Assembly: GCF_019655335.1 (NCBI RefSeq) | Contig: NZ_BPFD01000052.1 | Coordinates: forward strand, 1 to 33,145 | Source of the DNA: Shewanella hafniensis | Lineage (GTDB): Bacteria; Pseudomonadota; Gammaproteobacteria; Enterobacterales; Shewanellaceae | Reading direction: 5' to 3' | Length of the DNA stretch: 33,145 nucleotides | In this document: positions 17,000-24,203 of the stretch, piece by piece | Position numbering within the stretch: the stretch's first letter is position 1 | Layout of the letters: every line of letters starts with the position of its first letter | Notes under the pieces: model-generated | The model's input: only the letters and a program-made list of their open reading frames with translations | What the model was told of the DNA's origin: nothing | Databases searched by the model: none | Program-made: the position numbers and the translations under genes

Positions 17000-17491
17000 T
17001 TAAAGCATTATCTGTTCGATATAGCCGCGTTGATGCACATTGGTTAAGGCATTAGGGCGAATGGATTGCACTTGGGTAATCACTTCTGCCAAAGAGCCTC
17101 CCGCCAGTAACAGCAAGATTGCCGCCATTAATCCTGTGCGACCGGAACCACCGCGACAATGAATCGCAATCGTCGCTTTGTTTTGCATCAAGGTCAGCAG
17201 TTCTGCTCTGTGCTTTACAAACGCTAACTCAAATTCCTCTGCGGGCGATGCATCATCTTCTATGGGTAGATGTAACCAACGGATCCCCACTTCACGGCAA
17301 ATATCGGGTAATAATGCAGCACCAAATGTTTGCAATTCGGCAAATGGCATTAAAGTGATAATGACCTCAGTTCCCGCCGCTTTAAGAGTTGCCACCGCCT
17401 CTGTCACAGGAACAGATTTAGTCCCTGGGCAAGGGGTAAAAATCAACCTAGCACCACTCTCTAGCGGCAAAATATCAAATGGATGTGACAT
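17000..17491 (-). CDS. Tyrosine/dual-specificity phosphatase-like protein of the arsJ operon
   Basis: A 163-residue cytoplasmic protein with the protein tyrosine phosphatase P-loop HCRGGSGRTG (Cys112, Arg118). A plausible general acid is in PIEDDASP (Asp79 or Asp80). The fold and the DIL-T-PG beginning resemble CDKN3-like dual-specificity phosphatases, which recur in ars clusters without a proven role. It lies 7 bases after the thioredoxin-like gene and 56 before GAPDH, so it is surely in this operon. It could act on a phosphorylated or arsenylated sugar acid linked to the GAPDH/ArsJ route. It is not a low-molecular-weight ArsC, since the Cys pattern differs. Confidence 0.82.
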   Translation of the reverse strand: MSHPFDILPLESGARLIFTPCPGTKSVPVTEAVATLKAAGTEVIITLMPFAELQTFGAALLPDICREVGIRWLHLPIEDDASPAEEFELAFVKHRAELLTLMQNKATIAIHCRGGSGRTGLMAAILLLLAGGSLAEVITQVQSIRPNALTNVHQRGYIEQIML

Positions 17492-17498
17492 TAAAGTG

Positions 17499-17735
17499 TT
17501 ACCCCACTAACCAGGATTCAATCATGGCTCTATGGGGAATGGAGCCCCAATGCACTAGCTTCTCATCAATCACCACGGCAGGCGTACTCATCACCTTATA
17601 ATCCATGATGACTTCTGGATTGGTTTCCTTCACCAGAGAAATACCGATGCCCTTCTCGTTGGCAATGGCCGTAATGATCTCAGCGGTTTTAGTGCATTTA
17701 GCGCACCCACTACCTAATACTTTGATGTTTAACAT
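17499..17735 (-). CDS. Small thioredoxin-like redox disulfide protein next to ArsP
   Basis: A 78-residue thioredoxin-fold protein with a CAKC motif (Cys11, Cys14) and the cis-Pro loop VMSTPAVVIDE. It belongs to the small MTH895-type family and resembles the ArsE protein at 32499-32741 (same GSGC/GTGC-xKC start and MSTPA loop). It probably keeps a permease or an arsenical thiol reduced. I chose the ATG at 17733-17735. A GTG at 17748-17750 overlaps the arsP stop codon (GTGA) and would add 5 residues; coupling by that overlap is possible. Confidence 0.85.
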   Translation of the reverse strand: MLNIKVLGSGCAKCTKTAEIITAIANEKGIGISLVKETNPEVIMDYKVMSTPAVVIDEKLVHWGSIPHRAMIESWLVG

Positions 17736-17746
17736 TTTTATAATTC

Positions 17747-18745
17747 TCACAGAATGGGACTGATAGCGTTAAAGATCCAACCGATTAAGGTGAATGAAAT
17801 CAATAAAATGGCAAAAACGATGGCCAGCAAACGCCATTGCATCACCTGCTTGAGCAAAATAAATTCGGGAAAACTGGCTGCAACCGTTGCCATACAAAAT
17901 GCCAATGTTGTCCCTACAGGTAAGCCATTAATGATAAGACTCTCCATGATAGGAATAACCCCTGTGGCATTGGAATACAGAGGAATACCGATCAATACCG
18001 CCGCAGGCACTGACCACCATTGGCCGTCACCTAAGTGAGCTTCAATCCAGCCATCGGGAACAAATCCATGGAGCGCGGCGCCAAGCCCAACCCCAATAAT
18101 GACCCATTTCCACACTCGACCAAAAATCTCTAACGTCTCACCTTTCGCAAACTCATGTCGCTCAGTTAACGTCATCGATGTTGATGTCATACCCTCGTTA
18201 TTATCATGACTCGCTTGCGCCTGACCTTGCTCAAGTGCCTTTGCGGCAAAGGACTGCAACCAACGTTCAGCGCGAATCGAGTCTAAAAAAGCGCCCGCCA
18301 ACATACCCACTGACATGCCGACCAGCACGTATATCACAGTGAACTGCCAGCCCAGCAGACTCACAAGCAACAGAACGGCGACTTCATTAATTAACGGCGA
18401 AGTGATCAGAAACGCCATAGTGATCCCAACGGGGATCCCCGCAGAAGTAAAACCTAAAAAAACCGGAATACTCGAACAGGAACAAAATGGAGTAACAGCA
18501 CCAAAACCCGACCCCATAAAATACCCAACAAACCGATTTTTACCCGCCAAATAATCCCGAACGCGCTCAACATTGAGTGATGCCCGCACCAAAGCGATGA
18601 CATAAATCATCAGCAACAGGAGCGCAAAAATCTTCGTGGTATCTTCAATAAAAAAATGGATGGCATCAGCCAACTTAGTATTGGGATCTAGACTCATTAC
18701 CCCAAAGGTTAACCAACTCGCTAAATCGGAAAATATTTGCAACAT
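17747..18745 (-). CDS. arsP: ArsP-family permease (first copy)
   Basis: Inner-membrane permease of 332 residues of the ArsP/DUF318 family. Family marks are TPFCSCSSIPVFLGF (Cys88, Cys90) in the first half, TSPLINEVAVLLL, and the second-half repeat with IPLYSNATGVIPIMESLI. ArsP proteins export trivalent organoarsenicals such as methylarsenite. The central loop is ordinary, without the Cys repeats of the second copy at 20839-21846. AAGGAAG stands 8 bases before the ATG. It sits 96 bases after arsC and overlaps or abuts the thioredoxin-like gene. The two ArsP proteins are diverged paralogues, so their substrates may differ. Confidence 0.85.
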   Translation of the reverse strand: MLQIFSDLASWLTFGVMSLDPNTKLADAIHFFIEDTTKIFALLLLMIYVIALVRASLNVERVRDYLAGKNRFVGYFMGSGFGAVTPFCSCSSIPVFLGFTSAGIPVGITMAFLITSPLINEVAVLLLVSLLGWQFTVIYVLVGMSVGMLAGAFLDSIRAERWLQSFAAKALEQGQAQASHDNNEGMTSTSMTLTERHEFAKGETLEIFGRVWKWVIIGVGLGAALHGFVPDGWIEAHLGDGQWWSVPAAVLIGIPLYSNATGVIPIMESLIINGLPVGTTLAFCMATVAASFPEFILLKQVMQWRLLAIVFAILLISFTLIGWIFNAISPIL

Positions 18746-18841
18746 AGTTAAACTTCCTTGCTAAACATCAAAGCAGCACAGGCAAAATACTGACTATTTT
18801 ATAGGCTGAATCACAACTCATTTAAATATCAGTACATGTTT

Positions 18842-19348
18842 CTATGTAAGTGGAAACTGGTTTGCAATTGACTGTAATGCTGTTTTTTGAGCTTCAATAC
18901 CTGCCGAAAGCGGCAACGAGATAAGTGTTTTGATACGATTTTCAAGGGTGCCAATGACACGACTGAATTGCGCATCCATATTGGCAGGATCCGCTGATGT
19001 CGGGTCGGGTAAGCCCCAATGCAATTTAAGTGTTTGGCCTAACCACAAAGGACAGGTTTCTCCCGCGGCGCTATCACACACAGTAATCACCAGATCGGGC
19101 GTAAAATCGGCCATCATATCCCAGCTTTTACTGCTGAGTCCTTCAATGCTATAGCCTCTGTGCGCTAGCTGTAATAAGGTTTGCGGATGAACCACACCCG
19201 CAGGTTCGCTGCCTGCGCTCGCAAATTGCCATTGAGCGGTAGTAGTCAAAACTTGCTTAGCGACGATATCTCGACCTATAACTTCAGCAAGAATGCTACG
19301 GCAGGCATTATGGGTACATAAAAAAAGCACTTTTACAGAAGAAGCCAT
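18842..19348 (-). CDS. arsC: Arsenate reductase ArsC, low-molecular-weight phosphatase type (first)
   Basis: 168-residue enzyme of the LMW-PTP arsenate reductase family that reduces arsenate to arsenite. The P-loop is CTHNACRS (Cys11), and two further Cys (91 and 99, in CDSAAGETCP) would form the disulfide relay. HWGLPDPT provides the Asp of the active site. The spacing between the second and third Cys is one residue longer than in the neighbouring ArsC, so the reductant may differ. GGAGG lies directly before the ATG at 19346-19348; a TTG 6 codons upstream is rejected. An ArsR-type box lies 22 bases upstream. Confidence 0.9.
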   Translation of the reverse strand: MASSVKVLFLCTHNACRSILAEVIGRDIVAKQVLTTTAQWQFASAGSEPAGVVHPQTLLQLAHRGYSIEGLSSKSWDMMADFTPDLVITVCDSAAGETCPLWLGQTLKLHWGLPDPTSADPANMDAQFSRVIGTLENRIKTLISLPLSAGIEAQKTALQSIANQFPLT

Positions 19349-19370
19349 ATAAACCTCCGGCGACAATAAT

Positions 19371-19386
19371 ATATGAAATTTCGTAT
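19371..19386. promoter_or_regulatory. ArsR-type box before arsC
   Basis: ATATGAAATTTCGTAT, almost a perfect palindrome and nearly identical to the arsD operator core at 27030-27045. It separates arsR from the arsC-arsP-...-arsJ run, which suggests an internal arsenic-responsive promoter. Confidence 0.65.
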
Positions 19387-19429
19387 ATTTTAATTTAAAT
19401 TTTTTTATTTATTTGCTACGGGGTAGACT

Positions 19430-19777
19430 TTAGCAACAAGCTCTAGCGCGCTCAGGACGGCCACCCATCTTGCACAAGTTACGCATATTTTCTTCAAGAA
19501 AAACCGTATTTTGGCTAGTGACTTCACTCAATACTAACTTACCCCATTCTGGTAAATCATTATTGATACTGTAGAAAATCCACTGTCCCTGACGACGGTC
19601 GATTAATAAACCACATTTACGCAACTGAGCTAGATGTCGCGAAATCTTAGGCTGGATCTCTTGCAAGGCTTCTGTTAGCTCACAAACACAGAGCTCACCC
19701 TCATGCTGAATAAGCATCAAACAACGCAAGCGAGTTTCATCGGCTAAACATTTGAAAAACTGGGTAGGATTAATCAT
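19430..19777 (-). CDS. arsR: ArsR arsenite-responsive repressor (first)
   Basis: 115-residue ArsR/SmtB winged-helix repressor. It has the metalloid-binding ELCVCEL motif at the start of the DNA-recognition region (Cys30, Cys32), the arrangement of the R773 type, and PKISRHLAQLRKCGLL as the recognition helix. It ends in Cys-Cys. The start overlaps the end of the upstream arsC by 8 bases (AAGGACATCAATG supplies its ribosome site within that gene), so the two are coupled. It is the natural candidate to bind the four ATATG-N6-CRTAT boxes. Confidence 0.92.
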   Translation of the reverse strand: MINPTQFFKCLADETRLRCLMLIQHEGELCVCELTEALQEIQPKISRHLAQLRKCGLLIDRRQGQWIFYSINNDLPEWGKLVLSEVTSQNTVFLEENMRNLCKMGGRPERARACC

Positions 19778-20186
19778 TGATGTCCTTCGACTGTACTAAT
19801 ACAAACATTTTAATCCTTTCGTTCAACTCTCTAAAGGTTTGTTCAAACCCACGAGTGCCCGATTCGATTCTGGGATCGGGATAATCCCAAGCGATAATTT
19901 TATCTGCTAAGGGAAAACTCTGACACTCTTGCGTTGATTTTTCACAGAGGCTGATCACAAAGTCAAAGGATTGCCCACTAAACTCACTGACAGACTTCGA
20001 ACGTAACTCACTCGTATCCAAATCATTTTTCTGCAAAAGCGTAAGAGTTCGCTCATCTATAGGCTCAGGCTGCGTACCCGCACTAAACACATCAAACTGC
20101 CCTTGGGCTTGGTGTCTTAATAAGGCCTCAGCGAGTTGTGAACGCGCAGAATTACCAACACAGAGAAAAAGTACACGTTTTTTCAT
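19770..20186 (-). CDS. arsC: Arsenate reductase ArsC, thioredoxin-coupled type (second)
   Basis: 138-residue LMW-PTP type arsenate reductase. Cys9 in CVGNSARS is the nucleophile. Cys81 and Cys88 (CEKSTQEC) form the relay with the same spacing as in Staphylococcus aureus ArsC (10, 82, 89), so thioredoxin is the likely reductant. WDYPDP carries the catalytic Asp. It is the first gene of the minus-strand run and overlaps arsR by 8 bases. An ArsR-type box lies 35 bases before its start. Confidence 0.92.
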   Translation of the reverse strand: MKKRVLFLCVGNSARSQLAEALLRHQAQGQFDVFSAGTQPEPIDERTLTLLQKNDLDTSELRSKSVSEFSGQSFDFVISLCEKSTQECQSFPLADKIIAWDYPDPRIESGTRGFEQTFRELNERIKMFVLVQSKDIND

Positions 20187-20220
20187 GGGAATGAGCCCTG
20201 ATGAAAGATATATACACTAT

Positions 20221-20236
20221 ATACGATTTATCATAT
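20221..20236. promoter_or_regulatory. ArsR-type box before arsC-arsR
   Basis: ATACGATTTATCATAT, which reads ATATG-N6-CGTAT on the minus strand. It is the probable autoregulatory operator of the arsC-arsR transcript. Confidence 0.6.
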
Positions 20237-20284
20237 ATGTAAACGTCCACATGTAATGATTTACCGATCAATTAACAAAATGGT

Positions 20285-20587
20285 TTATTGGCTGCTACAA
20301 CATTGATCCTGTAAAAAATGCACCAACCCTTGCAATAGATCATAGTCAGGTACGCAGTACAATACTCTTCCTTCGCGCCGTTGGGAGATAATCCCCGCCG
20401 ACATTAAGGCGTTAATATGGTGCGAAAGAGTCGAGCCTGGGATCTGTAATGCTTCCTGTAATTGACCCACTGCAACACCTGCATATCCTCCCTTAACGAG
20501 CAGCTTAAACAGGGCGAGGCGCGTCGGGTGCCCCAGCTCTTTCAATACCTTAGCGGCACTGTCTATATTCATGTCGGCTATATTCAT
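20285..20587 (-). CDS. arsR: ArsR-family repressor with C-terminal Cys pair, methylarsenite-type candidate (second)
   Basis: 100-residue ArsR/SmtB winged-helix protein. It lacks the CVC motif of classical ArsR. Instead it has adjacent Cys96 and Cys97 at the C-terminus (DQCCSSQ), plus Cys78. A two-cysteine C-terminal site is the mark of the methylarsenite-selective ArsR described from S. putrefaciens, whose orthologues control arsP. Here the gene is divergent from an arsP. With only two vicinal Cys, three-coordinate arsenite binding is less likely, unless Cys78 takes part. GAGG lies 5 bases before the ATG. Confidence 0.85.
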   Translation of the reverse strand: MNIADMNIDSAAKVLKELGHPTRLALFKLLVKGGYAGVAVGQLQEALQIPGSTLSHHINALMSAGIISQRREGRVLYCVPDYDLLQGLVHFLQDQCCSSQ

Positions 20588-20614
20588 AGCGGCCTCATCT
20601 GGTTAAATAATTCG

Positions 20615-20796
20615 ATAATACCAGAAACATCTAGTACAGCGCGACCGTAAATTCAATCACAGGTTTACAGCCTCATTGCATACGCTGAAATTCATCACCA
20701 GTGAGCCTATCTAAGACTTAAACTGATTTATTTCCATAATTCCAGAAATAAAGTATTGAAAGCCATCGGTACGGCCACTATAATTCTGGAATATTC
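20615..20796. promoter_or_regulatory. Three TTCTGGAAT-like elements between arsR and arsP
   Basis: Related motifs occur at 20615-20630 (ATAATACCAGAAACAT), 20736-20749 (ATAATTCCAGAAAT) and, in the opposite direction, 20782-20796 (AATTCTGGAATATTC). They do not resemble the ATATG-N6-CRTAT boxes, so the second ArsR probably has its own operators. The first copy lies close to arsR and the last about 45 bases before arsP. Confidence 0.5.
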
Positions 20797-20838
20797 GAAA
20801 TAGCGTGTTCGCATATCTTTTAATCACAGAGGTAAAAA

Positions 20839-21846
20839 ATGAGTCCCGATATGATAACCATGTTTAAAGAAACTCTAGATATGTTCGTGTTCTTAGCAGT
20901 TGAACTTACATTGCTCTTTTTAGTTATCAGCTATCTGGTGGGTATACTGCAAGAGTATATCAGCCCACAAAAAGTACAATCCATCCTAAGCTCGCGTAAT
21001 GGTAAAGGCTATTTTGTTGCTGCGATGCTGGGGTCTATTACCCCGTTTTGCTCTTGCTCCACCATTCCTTTTTTGAAAGGTCTACTCAGAGCTCGTGCTG
21101 GTTTTGGTCCTATGATGGTTTTTCTGTTTGCCAGTCCGTTATTAAATCCGATTATTATCGGACTGTTTGTCGTCACCTTTGGCATTAAAGTGGCGTTGTT
21201 TTACTTTGTTATGGCGATGGGCGTATCAGTGCTTGCAGGTTTTGCGCTTGAAAAACTTGGATTTGAAAAGTATGTCCGTGAAGAGGCTTATCAACAGGGC
21301 GAGTTAACCACCTCATGTTGCGATACTAAACCCGCGCCAGTAACGGCATCGTGCTGTGACACTAAGCCTGCGCCAGTAGTAGCTTCTTGTGACACCGTTT
21401 GTGGAGCTGCAAGTCATTCAGCACCGCAGATAGAAAGTCGTTGGTTACGTGTGTGGCGCACAACGTGGAAGGATTTTAAACAAGTGCTACCCTACCTTTT
21501 TGTGGGCGTGTTACTAGGCTCATTCATCTATGGCTTCATTCCCACGGATTTAATTGCTCAATACGCCGGCGATGCAACTTGGTATGCCATCCCAATTGCC
21601 GCGGTTATTGGTATTCCTCTTTATATTCGCGCCGAAGCGGTTATTCCACTCAGCGCAGCTTTAGTCCAAAAAGGGATGGCAATGGGTTCTGTGATGGCAT
21701 TAATCATAGGGAGTGCTGGCGCCAGCATAACTGAAGTGATTTTACTCAAGGCTATCTTTAAAAATCAGATGATTGCTGCTTTCCTCGCTGTCATTATAGG
21801 TATGGCTGTGGGTGCGGGCTTTCTCTATAGCGTTATATTCGGCTAA
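20839..21846 (+). CDS. arsP: ArsP-family permease with Cys-rich repeat loop (second copy)
   Basis: 335-residue inner-membrane permease of the ArsP family. The signature TPFCSCSTIPFLKGLL (Cys71, Cys73), FASPLLNPIIIGL and a second repeat with IPLYIRAEAVIPLSAAL are present, with about eight membrane segments. The central loop contains SCCDTKPAPV twice (159-168, 171-180), then SCDTVCGA, giving Cys160, 161, 172, 173, 184 and 188. This loop would face the cytoplasm and could collect trivalent arsenicals. It is divergent from the Cys-pair ArsR, the arrangement known for methylarsenite export. The ATG has AGAGG 10 bases upstream. Confidence 0.9.
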   Translation: MSPDMITMFKETLDMFVFLAVELTLLFLVISYLVGILQEYISPQKVQSILSSRNGKGYFVAAMLGSITPFCSCSTIPFLKGLLRARAGFGPMMVFLFASPLLNPIIIGLFVVTFGIKVALFYFVMAMGVSVLAGFALEKLGFEKYVREEAYQQGELTTSCCDTKPAPVTASCCDTKPAPVVASCDTVCGAASHSAPQIESRWLRVWRTTWKDFKQVLPYLFVGVLLGSFIYGFIPTDLIAQYAGDATWYAIPIAAVIGIPLYIRAEAVIPLSAALVQKGMAMGSVMALIIGSAGASITEVILLKAIFKNQMIAAFLAVIIGMAVGAGFLYSVIFG

Positions 21847-21860
21847 GCCAAATAGTGATT

Positions 21861-21934
21861 TAGCTCGGCGCATCACTAATATATTCCACTTAGAATGCGC
21901 GTACTTTGGCATTGATCAGTTTAGTGCCGAGCTA
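21861..21934. repeat. Long interrupted inverted repeat between arsP and the glutathione synthetase gene
   Basis: TAGCTCGGC plus CACTAA at 21861-21879 pairs with TTAGTG plus CCGAGCTA at 21921-21934, followed by TCTTTTG. The arms are separated by about 41 bases. It may be an attenuating hairpin or the remnant of a small element. Confidence 0.5.
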
Positions 21935-21975
21935 TCTTTTGATCAGATTAACACGAAAAATTTAAGGTCAGCTTG

Positions 21976-23406
21976 ATGAATGATTCTAGCACCACAAAAG
22001 TCAAAGATGATGCCATCGAATGGGCGCTAATGCATGGTATGGCGTTTAAACGCTCTCCCTATTCTGCCCGCCATGCGCCATTTACTTTAATGCCGAGTTT
22101 AATCAGCCGAGAACACTATCAACACTTAAAAAACTCAGTACATCTGCTCGGTAAACTAATTCATTCTATTTCTGAAGCACATCATTTTTTTCACGATGCA
22201 ATCCAACCTATCACGGCCAGTGAGCCTTTTTTTGCCGCCTTGCTCAATATGCATCAACAACTCCATGATACTCAGCCTTCAGTACAGAGAATGCCGTTGC
22301 TGATTATGCGCAGCGACTTTATGGACGATAGGGACTTAGGACCAAAACTGGTGGAATTTAATGGCATCGCAGCTGGCATGGGTCCCTTTGGTCAAAGAGT
22401 CCACCAGTTGCACCATTATTTGCAGCAATGGCATCAACTGCCTATGGGTCAACTGGTTGACAATCATGCCATTGCACAATTATCCGCAGGCATAGCTAAA
22501 GCAACCTTTAAGATAAAACAAGAATTTGAAGACGTGGGGCCGGCAAGATTTTTGATGATAGTGCAACAAAATGAAGACAATGTGTTCGACCAACATTTAC
22601 TCGAACTCGCACTACAACAGCAAGGGATCCAGACAATTCGCAGGACCTTTAACGAACTCCAAGACCAACTCTCCACTGGCGAAAAACATAGACTGATACT
22701 CGAAGGCATTGGCACCATTGATACCGTTTATCTGCGGGCGGGTTATCAATATGCAGATTATGAATCCGTTGACATCAATGGCAACAAGAACAGCCTAGCC
22801 CTGATGGAGATCCGTGTATTGATTGAAAAACATCGCGTTGCCGTCAATGCCACCATAGGACAACAACTGGCAACCAGTAAACGGATGCAGATGCTGATCT
22901 CGTCTATGGATGAAAGGTCCTTGACTCAGTTTGGTTTAACGCTGCAACAAGCCAAAATAGTCAAATCCCTCCTCGGCGAGATGCGCCCTGTTACCCCAGA
23001 GAGTATCCAGTTAGTCGAAGCGTCCCCAATAGACAGTTGGGTGCTGAAAAATCAAGGTGAAGGCGGTGGCAATTGCCTGTTTGGTGCCGATATTTCACAT
23101 GAATTAGCCGAGCTAGAACCCACGCAATACCAAGCATGGTCGCTGATGCGCCGCTTACACCCTAGGCCGAGAGCAACACCAGCCTTAGTGGTGCGTAACG
23201 GCGAGATTGAAACCATAAATGACATGATCCCTGAAATAGGCATGTTCACCGTTTACATTGATGGCGAGCCTGCGATGGAGGATAGCTCTAATAGCGAGAG
23301 CCCCAGTTATGCGGGATATTTAATTCGCAGCAAATCGGCCATGGTGACTGAGGGTGGAGTTCACAGCGGCCAAGGGGTATTAGATTCTTTGATGTTTAGC
23401 GACTAA
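21976..23406 (+). CDS. Eukaryotic-type glutathione synthetase homologue
   Basis: 476-residue cytoplasmic ATP-grasp ligase like eukaryotic glutathione synthetase (about 474 residues), not bacterial GshB. Matching blocks in order: RSDF (Arg112), VEFNG (Glu127, Asn129, Mg ligands), NVFDQHLLE, IRRTFNEL, VYLRAGYQY, WVLKNQGEGGGN (Lys358, Glu362, glycine loop), PEIGMFTVYI, GYLIRSKS (Arg451, Lys453) and GGVHSGQGVLD. The family joins glycine to gamma-glutamylcysteine. The Ala-Ala pair that goes with glycine as third residue in eukaryotes is His463-Ser464 here, so the acceptor may differ. AAGG lies 8 bases before the ATG. It follows arsP by 129 bases and probably supplies a thiol for arsenic handling. 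Confidence 0.88.
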   Translation: MNDSSTTKVKDDAIEWALMHGMAFKRSPYSARHAPFTLMPSLISREHYQHLKNSVHLLGKLIHSISEAHHFFHDAIQPITASEPFFAALLNMHQQLHDTQPSVQRMPLLIMRSDFMDDRDLGPKLVEFNGIAAGMGPFGQRVHQLHHYLQQWHQLPMGQLVDNHAIAQLSAGIAKATFKIKQEFEDVGPARFLMIVQQNEDNVFDQHLLELALQQQGIQTIRRTFNELQDQLSTGEKHRLILEGIGTIDTVYLRAGYQYADYESVDINGNKNSLALMEIRVLIEKHRVAVNATIGQQLATSKRMQMLISSMDERSLTQFGLTLQQAKIVKSLLGEMRPVTPESIQLVEASPIDSWVLKNQGEGGGNCLFGADISHELAELEPTQYQAWSLMRRLHPRPRATPALVVRNGEIETINDMIPEIGMFTVYIDGEPAMEDSSNSESPSYAGYLIRSKSAMVTEGGVHSGQGVLDSLMFSD

Positions 23407-23428
23407 TACAGATTAAAAGATATTAATT

Positions 23429-23460
23429 AAAAAGCCACAGACAAGAATCTGTGGCTTTTT
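23429..23460. terminator. Bidirectional terminator between glutathione synthetase and arrB
   Basis: Perfect stem AAAAGCCACAGA/TCTGTGGCTTTT with an 8-base loop and A/T runs on both sides, between two convergent genes. Confidence 0.85.
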
Positions 23461-23487
23461 GCGATCAAACCAATTGCACTTGCACAG

Positions 23488-24192
23488 CTAGTAAGCGGTT
23501 TTAACCCCAAAACTGCGGATATAAAACACTCTCGGTCCTGTTCCTGCCTCTGGTTTTAACTGCATCGGTTTATGCAATTTAATTAACTGAGAAATTTTGC
23601 TTTGTGGATCATCTAAATCACCAATCACCCGCGCTTCAGATGGACAAGCATCGACACAGGCAGGATTTAAGCCTTTATCGAGCCTATGGTCACAGAAGGT
23701 ACACTTCTCTGTGGTGCGTTTTGGTCGTGTAACAGGGTAAGTATCGCCCCGCTCAGGATTTTCATTGGGTGATGCAGTCGCCCCAGAGCGTTTAAGCAGC
23801 ATCAGTGGTGATACAGTCCCGTTAGCCACTAACTCAGAGTCATCTTGCCAACGACGGTGCGGTGTCATAACATTAAAGCTAATCACGCCATATGGGCAAG
23901 CATTCATACATTTCTTGCAGCCAATGCACTCATCATTGTTTTGCAACGTTAAACCACGATCATCTTTGTACATTGCTCCAGTTGGACACACCTTTACACA
24001 AGGCGCATTGTCACAGTGGTTACACAAGGTCGGTATATAAGAGTACTTTACATCGGGGAATATCCCCTCTGTGGTCGTTTTATGATGCGACCAATGGATA
24101 CCGTCATTCGTGTTGTTTTCTGTTTTACAGGCTAGATCACAGCCCCCGCAACCTACACATTTTTGTAGGTCAATCACCATTCCTAATCTCAT
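23488..24192 (-). CDS. arrB: Respiratory arsenate reductase iron-sulfur subunit ArrB
   Basis: 234-residue ferredoxin-type subunit with sixteen cysteines in four cluster motifs: 12/15/18/22, 57/60/65/69, 89/92/95/99 and 164/167/179/183. This is the layout for four [4Fe-4S] clusters in DMSO-reductase family beta subunits. It passes electrons from the quinol pool, in Shewanella through CymA, to ArrA. There is no signal peptide of its own, so it is probably exported together with Tat-dependent ArrA. It starts 11 bases after the arrA stop. No membrane anchor subunit (arrC) is present. Confidence 0.95.
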   Translation of the reverse strand: MRLGMVIDLQKCVGCGGCDLACKTENNTNDGIHWSHHKTTTEGIFPDVKYSYIPTLCNHCDNAPCVKVCPTGAMYKDDRGLTLQNNDECIGCKKCMNACPYGVISFNVMTPHRRWQDDSELVANGTVSPLMLLKRSGATASPNENPERGDTYPVTRPKRTTEKCTFCDHRLDKGLNPACVDACPSEARVIGDLDDPQSKISQLIKLHKPMQLKPEAGTGPRVFYIRSFGVKTAY

Positions 24193-24203
24193 AATGGATT
24201 ACC

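Noticed and set aside
17000..17491. Calling the phosphatase-like protein another ArsC
   Set aside because: It has the P-loop in the middle of the protein (HC-x5-R at 112) and lacks the N-terminal Cys and relay cysteines of phosphatase-type ArsC.
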